Part shown: piece after piece, positions 1 to 7,329 of the stretch
Layout of the letters: each line of letters starts with the position of its first letter
How positions within the stretch are numbered: position 1 is the first letter of the stretch
Origin: Celeribacter baekdonensis B30
Lineage (GTDB): Bacteria > Pseudomonadota > Alphaproteobacteria > Rhodobacterales > Rhodobacteraceae
Direction of reading: 5' to 3'
Length of the DNA: 64,000 bases
Assembly (NCBI RefSeq): GCF_000299875.1
Contig: NZ_AMRK01000004.1
Coordinates: 186,001-250,000, forward strand
Translations under genes and position numbers: made by a program
Notes under the pieces: model-generated
Database searches by the model: none
Seen by the model: only the letters and a program-made list of their open reading frames with translations
What the model was told of the DNA's origin: nothing

Positions 1-1
1 C

Positions 2-874
2 GGCGAACACGGCCATTTGGACTACATGATCCGCACCTTGATTGCGCTTGGCTGTTCGCCTTTGGCGGTCTACCGCGCGGCCTCTCTGTCCGCCGCCGAG
101 GCCTTTGGCTTCAAGGATCGTGGCATGATCGCGCCGGGCAAACGCGCCGATCTTGTGGTGATCGACAGTCTAGAGGGCTGTCATGCCTCACGCGTGTTTG
201 CCGGTGGGGTTGAGGTCACGGAGGCCGCCTTTGCCGCGCGCGGGTCGGTCGATCCGATCGGGCGGCACTCGGTCAAAGCGCGCAAAGTGACGGCGGAGGA
301 TTTTCGTACCACCGGCAACCGCGAGCAGACCGATGTGATCGGCATCCTCGAAGGTAAAATCATCACCGAACATCTGCATGAGACCATCCCCATCATTGAT
401 GGCGACAAGCGCCCCGATCCGACCCGCGATCTGACCCGGATCACGGTGATCGAGCGCCATGGTAAAAATGGCAATATCGCCTCGGGTTTTGTCAAAGGCT
501 TTGGTGTCAAGGCAGGGGCGATTGCCTCGACCGTTTGCCATGATCACCACAATATCGTGGCTGTGGGTGTCGATTACGACGATATGGCCTTGGCTGCGAA
601 CCGCTTGTCGGAGATCGAAGGCGGCTTTGTTGTGGTCCGCGATGGCGTGATCTTGGCGGAATTGGCACTGCCCGTGGCGGGGTTGATGAGCCTTTTGTCG
701 TTCGAAGAGGTGCGCGATCATTTGGTCGATCTGCGGGCGGCGGCGGCGTCCTTGGGGGTCACATTGGAAGAGCCGTTTTTGCAATTGGCGTTTTTGGCGC
801 TTCCGGTCATTCCGGCGCTCAAAATCACCGACCGCGGCATGGTCGATGTGATCAAATTCGAAATCATCGTCTGA
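2..874 (+). CDS. ade: Adenine deaminase, C-terminal part (gene starts before the window)
   Basis: Converts adenine to hypoxanthine plus ammonia in purine salvage (family knowledge). The reading frame is open to the left edge, so only the last 290 residues are present. The first part is the end of an amidohydrolase domain, with the [11 protein letters not shown] stretch and a typical '[10 protein letters not shown]' segment from its composite beta-sandwich. From about residue 110 follows the adenine-deaminase C-terminal domain, with the conserved VCHDHHN stretch around residues 177-183. The N-terminal metal-binding histidines lie outside the window. The stop is followed by 180 bases that contain two short palindromes. 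No neighbour here belongs to purine uptake, so its operon partners, if any, are upstream. Confidence 0.9.
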   Translation, partial: GEHGHLDYMIRTLIALGCSPLAVYRAASLSAAEAFGFKDRGMIAPGKRADLVVIDSLEGCHASRVFAGGVEVTEAAFAARGSVDPIGRHSVKARKVTAEDFRTTGNREQTDVIGILEGKIITEHLHETIPIIDGDKRPDPTRDLTRITVIERHGKNGNIASGFVKGFGVKAGAIASTVCHDHHNIVAVGVDYDDMALAANRLSEIEGGFVVVRDGVILAELALPVAGLMSLLSFEEVRDHLVDLRAAAASLGVTLEEPFLQLAFLALPVIPALKITDRGMVDVIKFEIIV

Positions 875-939
875 TTTTTGTGCATTTTTTGATCTGCGCA
901 GCCTTGGGAGTGGGCGGGGGGCGTGTGTGTTGCGCAAAG

Positions 940-955
940 TGAACCGATCAGTTCA
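940..955. promoter_or_regulatory. Palindrome TGAAC-N6-GTTCA, possible regulator site
   Basis: Perfect 5-bp arms (940-944 and 951-955) separated by six bases, the shape of a TetR-type operator. It lies between ade and the small lipoprotein gene. No TetR gene is next to it, so the binding protein is unknown. Confidence 0.3.
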
Positions 956-973
956 TTTTTAGAGATTCTACAA

Positions 974-989
974 TTGACAAAACTGTCAA
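974..989. promoter_or_regulatory. Palindrome TTGACA-AAAC-TGTCAA, possible operator or -35 element
   Basis: Perfect 6-bp inverted repeat about 67 bp upstream of the lipoprotein start at 1056. The left arm equals the consensus -35 hexamer TTGACA, so the palindrome may overlap a promoter for that gene. No convincing -10 is seen at the right spacing. Confidence 0.3.
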
Positions 990-1055
990 CTCGGCACATT
1001 TGAGAGAGAGCAATGGGCGCAACGCGTCCTACTTTTTCAAATCAGGAGGTTCCTT

Positions 1056-1244
1056 ATGACCCGTTCGATTTTGGCTGTTTTTGCACTGACGCTGACACTG
1101 GCCGCCTGTGACGCCGTGGATACATATCCCGTGTCGCAATGCACGACCGCCGATCATTATCCGGTCGCCTGTCAGCCGATTTCTTCGACCGATCACCCCG
1201 GTGATTTGGCCATCACCGCCGCCCCGGATATGATGGGTGCATAA
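1056..1244 (+). CDS. Small putative lipoprotein, 62 aa
   Basis: A short protein with a lipoprotein signal peptide: hydrophobic residues 4-17 followed by the lipobox LAAC, so Cys19 should be the lipidated residue. The mature part is only about 44 residues and has two further cysteines (near residues 29 and 38) that could form a disulfide. An excellent ribosome site (AGGAGG) lies just upstream of the ATG. It ends eight bases before the stop of the convergent GntR gene. I do not recognise a family. The strong signal peptide and ribosome site argue that it is a real gene. Confidence 0.65.
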   Translation: MTRSILAVFALTLTLAACDAVDTYPVSQCTTADHYPVACQPISSTDHPGDLAITAAPDMMGA

Positions 1245-1251
1245 ACGGGCG

Positions 1252-1947
1252 CTAGGCCACAGTTTCCCCGGCTTGGTTGCGCAATATCGCGCGGCCAAGG
1301 CGGATTGAGCCATCGCGAATGTCGCTTTCAAGCGCCGAACACAGCGCCGTCACATCGCGCGCCTCCATGGCCGCCAACATTTCTTTGTGGCGGTCGATCA
1401 TGGCGCTGACTTTGATGGTTTTGATCACTTGGCGCTGAAAGGGGCCGAGCTGTAACCACAGGCTTTCGATCATCGGCATCACCGCTTGATGCGGGTTGAG
1501 CCCGTAGAGGTCTTTGTGAAAGGCCTGATTGATCCGGGTCAGCGCGTCCAGATCGCCCGCGGCCAATGCCACATCCATCTGATCGTCAAGTGCGCGCATT
1601 TTTTCGATGATGACGGTAGAGATATAGGGAAACGCCCGCTCTGCGGCGTGGGTTTCCAAACTGATGCGCAGATGCACCAGCTCCTCAAATCGCCCAAGAC
1701 TCATGTCGGGGACTTTGAGGCGGCGGTTGCCCAACACCTGAATGGCATTTTCCGAACTCAACCGGCGCACCGCCTCGCGGATCGGGGTGGGGCTGAGGTT
1801 CAATTCCTGCGCCAGTCCGCGAATGGTCAGCGCGGTTCCGGGCGCAAAAGCCCCGACAATGATGGCATTGCGCAAGCGGCTATAGGCATATTCCTGCGTG
1901 GTGGTGCCATGATCCCCCGTAAATTCAGGAATAGCTGATGCCGCCAT
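1252..1947 (-). CDS. GntR-family (FadR/FCD type) transcriptional regulator
   Basis: A 231-residue DNA-binding regulator. An N-terminal winged helix-turn-helix (about residues 16-75, with the LNLSPTPIREAVRRL recognition-helix pattern) is followed by an all-helical FCD ligand domain with HLRISLETHAAERA and a late Asp/His-rich part. The chosen start is the ATG at 1947 (MAASAIPEF); an in-frame ATG at 2010 would add 21 poorly ordered residues and reach into the promoter region. It is transcribed divergently from the puuA-puuB pair, so it is most likely the local regulator of polyamine catabolism; this is inferred from position. The effector is unknown. Paired ATCACA repeats in the shared intergenic region are candidate binding sites. 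Confidence 0.85.
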   Translation of the reverse strand: MAASAIPEFTGDHGTTTQEYAYSRLRNAIIVGAFAPGTALTIRGLAQELNLSPTPIREAVRRLSSENAIQVLGNRRLKVPDMSLGRFEELVHLRISLETHAAERAFPYISTVIIEKMRALDDQMDVALAAGDLDALTRINQAFHKDLYGLNPHQAVMPMIESLWLQLGPFQRQVIKTIKVSAMIDRHKEMLAAMEARDVTALCSALESDIRDGSIRLGRAILRNQAGETVA

Positions 1948-2021
1948 GGGTGTCGGACCTTGCTGTTGTCTCAATATCGCGAGAATGGCGCGTGTTTGAG
2001 GTTGACACAAGCCTAAAAGAG

Positions 2022-2047
2022 ATCACAAAGTAATAAATGGTATCACA
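2022..2047. promoter_or_regulatory. Two direct ATCACA repeats spaced 20 bp, candidate GntR operator
   Basis: ATCACA occurs at 2022-2027 and again at 2042-2047, exactly two helical turns apart, between the divergent GntR gene and puuA. A TTGACA hexamer at 2002-2007 could be a -35 element for puuA, though a clear -10 at normal spacing is missing. Binding by the GntR protein is inference. Confidence 0.35.
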
Positions 2048-2061
2048 TTTAGGGGCGCGAT

Positions 2062-3438
2062 ATGACATCGGCACAGACAGGATCGGTAACAGCTTCGGAA
2101 CAGGCAGAGCTTTGGCGCTCTGAGAACCCGGAAATCGAGACGATATTCGCCTGTATTTGCGATCTCAACGGTGTGATGCGCGGCAAACGTGTGCCGGTCG
2201 ATCAGCTTGATAAAATCTTGGAGGGCGGGCTGCGGATGCCGCTCTCGTTGCTCAGTATGGACATTTGGGGCGAAGATATTGAGGGCAACGAATTGGTCTT
2301 TGATACCGGCGATGCCGATGGGTTGTGCGATTTCACCGGCCGCGATTTAAGCCCGGTCGATTGGATCAGTCGCCCGGCGGCCTTTGCCCAGCTTTGGATG
2401 CGGCAAGAAGACGGTTCGGTGTTTCCGGGCGACCCGCGCCGCGCCCTCGACACGATCACGGCCCGGTTCAAGGCGCTGGGTCTGACGCCGGTTGTGGCGA
2501 CCGAATTGGAATTCTATGTCGTTGACCCCTCCGAGGCTGCACCGCAACCGCCGTGCTCGCCGGTCACTGGCAAGCGCCTTGATTCTGATGGCGCGCTCTC
2601 ACTCGATGAGTTGGAGCATTTCGACGCGTTTCTTAATGAAATCTACGATGGCTGCCGTGCCCAAGGCATCCCGGCGGATGCGGCCATCTCGGAAAACGGG
2701 GCAGGGCAGTTTGAGATCAATTTCATGCATGTCGCTGACCCGCTAAAGGCGGCGGATGATGCGGTTTTGTTCAAACGTCTGGTGCATGGCATCGCCCGCA
2801 AACATGGGTTTGCCGCGACCTTTATGGCCAAACCGTATGGCGACCGCTCCGGCTCGGGCATGCATGTCCATTTCTCGCTGGTCGATGAAGAGGGCAACAA
2901 CGTTTTTGACGATGGCGGCAATGAGGGCACCGAAGTGATGCGCCAAGCGGTTGCGGGTCTTTTGGAAACGATGCAGGAAAACGCCTTGGTGTTCGCGCCG
3001 CATGAAAATTCGTTCCGTCGGCTTTTACCCGGTGCCCATGCGCCCTCGACCGTGTCGTGGGGCTATGAAAACCGCACCGCCTCGATCCGCATCCCCGGCG
3101 GCGGCCATAAGGCACGGCGGATCGAACATCGGGTCGCGGGGGCGGATGCCAACCCCTATCTGGTGCTCTGTTCGATCTTGGGCGGCGCGCTTTTGGGGAT
3201 TGAAAACAAATGGGTGCCAAGCGCGCCCATCGTTGGAGATGCCTATTCGCAGGACCTGCTTCACTTGCCCTATGACTGGGCCTCGGCGATCGAAGCCTTT
3301 AGTCGCGGGCGCCATGTCGAAGACATCTATTCCAAGCGCCTCAAGCGCATGTTCGTGCAGTGCAAACAACAAGAGCTGCGCCGCTTTGCCCGCCATGTCA
3401 CTGATTTCGAATACCATTCTTACCTGGAGGCCGTATAA
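2062..3438 (+). CDS. puuA: Glutamine synthetase-family enzyme, probable gamma-glutamylputrescine synthetase
   Basis: ATP-dependent ligation of glutamate to an amine, most likely putrescine or a related polyamine, as the first step of the Puu pathway. The 458-residue length fits class-I-like GS homologues. Visible features are an N-terminal beta-grasp region, the NGAGQFEINF segment, the ATP/metal motif around residues 256-271 (KPYGDRSGSGMHVHFS), and the late NRTASIRIPG segment near residue 337. The ribosome site AGGGGCG is well placed. The stop overlaps the next start as TAATG, so it is translationally coupled to the FAD oxidase that follows. That pairing and the GntR neighbour point to polyamine rather than ammonia assimilation. 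Specificity between putrescine, spermidine and other amines cannot be read from the sequence. Confidence 0.85.
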   Translation: MTSAQTGSVTASEQAELWRSENPEIETIFACICDLNGVMRGKRVPVDQLDKILEGGLRMPLSLLSMDIWGEDIEGNELVFDTGDADGLCDFTGRDLSPVDWISRPAAFAQLWMRQEDGSVFPGDPRRALDTITARFKALGLTPVVATELEFYVVDPSEAAPQPPCSPVTGKRLDSDGALSLDELEHFDAFLNEIYDGCRAQGIPADAAISENGAGQFEINFMHVADPLKAADDAVLFKRLVHGIARKHGFAATFMAKPYGDRSGSGMHVHFSLVDEEGNNVFDDGGNEGTEVMRQAVAGLLETMQENALVFAPHENSFRRLLPGAHAPSTVSWGYENRTASIRIPGGGHKARRIEHRVAGADANPYLVLCSILGGALLGIENKWVPSAPIVGDAYSQDLLHLPYDWASAIEAFSRGRHVEDIYSKRLKRMFVQCKQQELRRFARHVTDFEYHSYLEAV

Positions 3439-4739
3439 TGGCTCATCCCTACGCGGGCACCGGCGCGCATACGACAAGCTACTATGCCGCCTCAGCCAAC
3501 CCTGTGCCGGACCGTCCGGCCCTGACCGGCGATCATGAGATTGACGTCTGTGTTGTGGGCGCGGGCTATTCCGGCCTCTCGACCGCGCTGCATTTGATTG
3601 AAAAAGGCTATAAGGTTGCGATCCTTGAAGGTGCGCGCGTCGGCTGGGGCGCGTCCGGGCGCAACGGCGGTCAGATCGTCAACGGTCTGAACGCCAGCCT
3701 TCAGACCATCGGCAAGCGCTACGGTGGTGAGACTGCGACATTCGTGGCCGGTCTTGTGCAAGAGGGCGGTCAGATCATCCGCGAGCGGATCAAGACCTAT
3801 GACATTCAATGTGACCTCAAAGAGGGCAATGTCTTTGCCGCTTTGACGTCGAAACACATGCAGGAACTCGAAGAACGCCGCGCGCTTTGGGCCGGATATG
3901 GCATCCACAATCAGGATATGCTGAGCGCAGACGAGATGCGCGCCCATGTCAAATCGGACCTCTATGTCGGGGGTATGATTGATCATTCCGGCGGCCATAT
4001 GCACCCGCTCAACCTTGCGCTTGGCGAGGCGGCGGCGTTTGAATCCCTGGGCGGCGTGATCTATGAAATGTCGCCAGTGACCTCGGCGGACACAGAGGTG
4101 GCGCGGCCGGTTGTGCGCACGGCTGAGGGGTCTATGACCTGCAAAACCTTGGTGCTCTGCGGCAATGCCTATCTGGGCCATGTCGTCCCGGCGCTGACCG
4201 CGCGGGTGATGCCGGTGTCGACGCAAGTGATGGCAACGAAACCGCTGGGCGAGGCCTTGGCAGCCGAGCTGATGCCCACCGATGTCTGCGTTGAGGACGT
4301 GCGCTATATCCTTGATTATTATCGTATGTCTGCCGACAAGCGGTTGCTGTTTGGTGGTGGAACGGTCTATGGCGGGGCCGATCCGAAGGACATCAAAGCC
4401 AAGCTCAAAGGCAATCTTGATAAGGTCTTTCCGCAGCTCAAAAACGTCGAGATCGACTATGCGTGGAGCGGCAATTTCGCGCTGTCTTTCTCGCGGGTGC
4501 CACAGATGGGCCGCCTTGGCGCCAACACCTATTTCGCCCATGGCTATAGCGGTCACGGCGTCACCGGATCGCACACCTTTGGCCGCATCCTGTCCGAGGC
4601 AATCCATGGCGATCTGACCCGGTTTGACGTGTTTGCCGCCTTGCCTTGGATTCCGTTCCCCGGCGGGCGCGCGTTGCGGGTGCCGTATTCGGTGATCGGA
4701 TCGTGGTGGTACGCGCTGCGCGACAAACTGGGTGTCTAA
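3438..4739 (+). CDS. puuB: FAD-dependent oxidoreductase, probable gamma-glutamylputrescine oxidase
   Basis: A DAO-family flavoprotein of 433 residues that should oxidise the gamma-glutamylated amine made by the preceding gene, giving an aldehyde and peroxide. The N-terminal dinucleotide-binding motif VVGAGYSGLSTALHL (about residues 34-48) is followed by the GWGASGRNGGQ segment that contacts FAD in this family. The C-terminal GYSGHGVTGSHTFG segment is typical of the PuuB/OrdL group. The start codon shares one base with the stop of puuA. Its last 15 bases, including the stop, are duplicated directly downstream (4744-4758), then a strong hairpin follows. Downstream aldehyde dehydrogenase and hydrolase genes of the pathway are not in this window. 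Confidence 0.85.
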   Translation: MAHPYAGTGAHTTSYYAASANPVPDRPALTGDHEIDVCVVGAGYSGLSTALHLIEKGYKVAILEGARVGWGASGRNGGQIVNGLNASLQTIGKRYGGETATFVAGLVQEGGQIIRERIKTYDIQCDLKEGNVFAALTSKHMQELEERRALWAGYGIHNQDMLSADEMRAHVKSDLYVGGMIDHSGGHMHPLNLALGEAAAFESLGGVIYEMSPVTSADTEVARPVVRTAEGSMTCKTLVLCGNAYLGHVVPALTARVMPVSTQVMATKPLGEALAAELMPTDVCVEDVRYILDYYRMSADKRLLFGGGTVYGGADPKDIKAKLKGNLDKVFPQLKNVEIDYAWSGNFALSFSRVPQMGRLGANTYFAHGYSGHGVTGSHTFGRILSEAIHGDLTRFDVFAALPWIPFPGGRALRVPYSVIGSWWYALRDKLGV

Positions 4740-4758
4740 AACGCTGGGTGTCTAAAAC
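4728..4758. repeat. Tandem 15-bp duplication covering the puuB stop codon
   Basis: CTGGGTGTCTAAAAC occurs at 4728-4742 and, after a single G, again at 4744-4758. The first copy encodes the end of puuB (LGV-stop). It looks like a replication-slippage duplication with period 16. Confidence 0.85.
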
Positions 4759-4764
4759 ATGGTA

Positions 4765-4790
4765 CGCCGCGCTCCAGAGGGGGCGCGGCG
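4765..4790 (+). terminator. Strong GC hairpin after puuB
   Basis: An 11-bp stem (4765-4775 with 4780-4790, one G-T pair) with loop AGAG begins 26 bp after the puuB stop. There is no T-run, so it is either a Rho-assisted terminator or an mRNA 3'-end stabiliser. Confidence 0.5.
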
Positions 4791-4877
4791 CAGGCTTATC
4801 TGACCTCTATACAGACCGGAACTTCTTAATCCGAGCAAGTAAATTTCACGGCCCCACGCGGCTCTGACGCGCTTTGC

Positions 4878-4982
4878 GACTGCGCAGGTGTCTTATAGGA
4901 TTGACATTCGGCCTCTCACTACGGATGAGCAGGGTCGGCCAGATTTCAGATCCTACATGAGATCAGGGACTGCGTAGGTGTC
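4878..4982. repeat. 15-bp direct repeat, period 90
   Basis: GACTGCGCAGGTGTC at 4878-4892 recurs as GACTGCGTAGGTGTC at 4968-4982 with one mismatch. The repeats lie beside the decayed integrase and could be remnants of recombination or att sites, but nothing proves this. Confidence 0.5.
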
Positions 4983-5009
4983 CGGCCCCAACTCTACGCG
5001 ATCATTCAT

Positions 5010-5460
5010 CGCGGGCCACCTGCGATGACGAAGATGGAGGCAAGGGGGCGCGTCGTTCCCAACGAGGTGAGGTTGCCCAGACAGAGACGGACGGAACCCG
5101 ATAATCTCCTTCGACAGGGTGGCGGAGGGCAGATCGGCGAACGGATCGTTCGTGATGGCTCTGAGGGCCTGTGCCTTCGTGCGTCTGGTCTTCTTTACAG
5201 CCTCTGCGGTGGCGCGTTCGATCACTTTGAACCACGGAGGGTCGCATACGTTCAGCCCTTTAGCGCGTCAGGTCTGGCAAGCTCTTTTTTTCCCCAAGCG
5301 GTTGCGGCGGGCGTCTGTCAAAAGTCTTCGTGTCGTGATAGACGGTTCCCTCGCGCATCACTCGCAGACGTGCCCTATAGCCGTGACGTCCATCCCTGCG
5401 TTTGCGAGTCGTGATCGAACCGATAATGGCCTTTTTATTTGGCCCGAAATGAGCGGAAAT
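5010..5460 (-). pseudogene. Decayed tyrosine recombinase (phage-type integrase), N-terminal and core-binding remnant
   Basis: Read on the minus strand, 5425 down to about 5305 gives an integrase-like start (GSITTRKRRDGRHGYRARL, then EGTVYHDTKTFDRR). A one-base shift near 5305 continues as PAATAWGKKELARPDALKG and meets a stop near 5247. A second shift restores the frame as VIERATAEAVKKTRRTKAQA, then RAITNDPFADLP, to about 5110. A third frame carries LASIFVIAGGPR near 5045-5010. In order, these resemble the arm-binding region, linker and SAM-like core-binding domain of phage integrases. The catalytic C-terminal domain with its Arg/His/Tyr residues is not seen. At the expected start an ATC stands where an ATG would be. 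With at least two frameshifts, an internal stop and no catalytic domain, this is a dead gene. The assignment rests on pattern recognition, not a search. Confidence 0.68.
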
Positions 5461-5484
5461 GAGGCGGACGAAAGGTGCTTATAA

Positions 5485-6477
5485 GTGGTTGTTAAAAATA
5501 TGAAACAAGACATATCAACGGCCTCTCGCCTGTCCGTTGCGCCGATGATGGATTGGACCGACCGCCATTGCCGGTACCTGCATCGGTTGATGTCGCATCA
5601 TGCGCTTTTGTACACCGAAATGGTGACCGCCCCGGCTTTGGTGCGCGGTGGGGCTGTGCATTTATTGACCTTCAACCCGGAGGAACATCCGGTCGCGGTA
5701 CAGCTTGGCGGCTCTGATCCGGTAGAGTTGAAAGAGGCCACGAAGATCTGCGTCGATCACGGCTATGATGAGGTCAATCTCAATGTCGGTTGCCCCTCGG
5801 ATCGGGTGCAATCGGGGGCGTTTGGCGCGGTGTTGATGAAATCGCCGGAGCTGGTGGCGGATTGCGTCACGTTGATGCAAGAGGCGGCGGGCGATGTGCC
5901 CGTGACGGTAAAATGCCGCATCGGGGTGGATGATCAAGAACCGACCGAGGTTTTGCCCGCCTTCGTTGAGACCATGCGCGCCGCAGGTATCACCCGGATG
6001 CAAATTCATGCCCGTAAGGCCTGGCTCGACGGACTCAGCCCCAAACAAAACCGCGATATTCCGCCTTTGGATTACCCGCTGGCCCATGCGATGAAAGAGG
6101 TCTTCCCCGATCTGCATCTGTCGATCAATGGCGGTATTCAAAGTCTTGAAATGGTGGAAGAAGAACTGACCTATATGGATGGCGTCATGGTCGGGCGCGC
6201 CGCCTATCATCAGCCCTATGACATTTTAGGCGCGGCAGATGCGCGGATTTTTGGCGACACCCGTGTGGCGTTGACCCGGCATGAGGTCGTGCTGGCGATG
6301 GAGGACTATATCGGCCGGCATATCGCGGAGGGGGGCAAGGTGGCGCAGATCACCAAACATATGTTGGGGCTGTTCGCCGGCCAACCCGGCGCGCGGCGGT
6401 GGAAACGAGTGCTCTCCGAGGGCGCACATAAAGACGGCGCGGGGTTTGAACTGGTGAAAGAGGCTTTGCCCGCGTGA
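5485..6477 (+). CDS. dusA: tRNA-dihydrouridine(20/20a) synthase
   Basis: FMN/NADPH-dependent reduction of specific uridines in the D-loop of tRNA. The 330-residue TIM-barrel shows LSVAPMMDWTDRHCRYLHRL at the N-terminus, the catalytic cysteine in NVGCPSDRVQ (Cys103 from the GTG start), the MQIHARKAWLDGLSPKQNR segment typical of the DusA subgroup, and NGGIQ followed by DGVMVGRAAYHQPY for FMN phosphate binding. The GTG at 5485 has an AAAGG ribosome site nine bases before it. The ATG at 5500 is the other option but lacks such a site. The gene lies just downstream of the integrase remnant and is read away from it. Confidence 0.93.
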   Translation: MVVKNMKQDISTASRLSVAPMMDWTDRHCRYLHRLMSHHALLYTEMVTAPALVRGGAVHLLTFNPEEHPVAVQLGGSDPVELKEATKICVDHGYDEVNLNVGCPSDRVQSGAFGAVLMKSPELVADCVTLMQEAAGDVPVTVKCRIGVDDQEPTEVLPAFVETMRAAGITRMQIHARKAWLDGLSPKQNRDIPPLDYPLAHAMKEVFPDLHLSINGGIQSLEMVEEELTYMDGVMVGRAAYHQPYDILGAADARIFGDTRVALTRHEVVLAMEDYIGRHIAEGGKVAQITKHMLGLFAGQPGARRWKRVLSEGAHKDGAGFELVKEALPA

Positions 6478-6510
6478 CGGGCGGAATGACAACCGGCGCA
6501 GGAGGCGCAT

Positions 6511-7323
6511 ATGATGAAAGATGCTCTCAGCCTGTTAGAGGCGACACAGGCAAACAAAGCCGCTTGGGAGGCCTCCGCGCCTCTGCATGGGACGGGTGCG
6601 GGATGGGAGGCGCTGCTCAAAGCGGCGTCAGAACCAGGGTTCTCAACCTTTGACACCTGCTTGGCGGAGACGCTTGGGGCCCTTGATCTCTCGGGCAAAC
6701 GCGCGGTTCAGATCGGGTGTAACAATGGGCGCGAGCTGTTGTCTCTGGCGCAGTATGGCGCAGTGCCCGCAGTGGGGATCGACCAGTCCGGGGCCTTTCT
6801 TGCACAGGCGCGTATGCTGTCAGAGGCGGCAAAGCTCACCCCGGAGTGGATCGAGGCGAATGTGTACGAGTTGCCGCCCAACATGTGCGCGTTCGATTTT
6901 GTGCTGATCACCATTGGCGTGCTCAACTGGATGCCCGATCTGGCGCGATTTTTCGAGATTGTCGCGGGGGTGATGGCGCCCGGCGCCCGGCTGGTGATCT
7001 ATGAGACCCATCCGGTGATGGAAATGTTCGACCCGGTGGCGGAGCAGCCGCATGAGCCAGCGTTCAGTTATTTCCAACAAGTGCCGCATAGGCAGGACGA
7101 GATGTTCAGCTATTACGGCCAGGATCACGGCACGGGGACAACCAGTTATTGGTTCCCGCACACACTGGGCGAGATTGTGACCTCCTGTATCCGGGCCGGG
7201 TTGCGGATTGAGCGGTTGACGGAACATGGACACAGCAATCGTGAGCCGGAATATGACCTCTATGAGGGACGCGCCGCGCAAATCCCGATGAGCTATACAT
7301 TGGTTGCGCGGCGCGAAGGTTAG
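6511..7323 (+). CDS. Class I SAM-dependent methyltransferase
   Basis: A 270-residue Rossmann-fold methyltransferase of unknown substrate. The SAM-binding motif I appears as VQIGCNNGRELLSLAQYG (about residues 66-83), followed by the acidic motif-II strand VGIDQSG, and a motif-IV-like strand FDFVLITIGVLNWMPD. The NNGRE variant of the GxGxG loop is used by a small group of methyltransferases seen in many bacteria. Two start codons lie in tandem (6511 and 6514), preceded by AGGAGG. It is 33 bp after dusA and may be co-transcribed, which would suit an RNA-related role, but that is speculation. The stop is only six bases from the stop of the convergent RND gene. Confidence 0.75.
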   Translation: MMKDALSLLEATQANKAAWEASAPLHGTGAGWEALLKAASEPGFSTFDTCLAETLGALDLSGKRAVQIGCNNGRELLSLAQYGAVPAVGIDQSGAFLAQARMLSEAAKLTPEWIEANVYELPPNMCAFDFVLITIGVLNWMPDLARFFEIVAGVMAPGARLVIYETHPVMEMFDPVAEQPHEPAFSYFQQVPHRQDEMFSYYGQDHGTGTTSYWFPHTLGEIVTSCIRAGLRIERLTEHGHSNREPEYDLYEGRAAQIPMSYTLVARREG

Positions 7324-7329
7324 GGCGGA

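Noticed and set aside
5119-5484. Plus-strand open frame in the puuB-dusA gap (121 residues)
   Set aside because: Its minus-strand complement matches an integrase pattern, which explains the region better.
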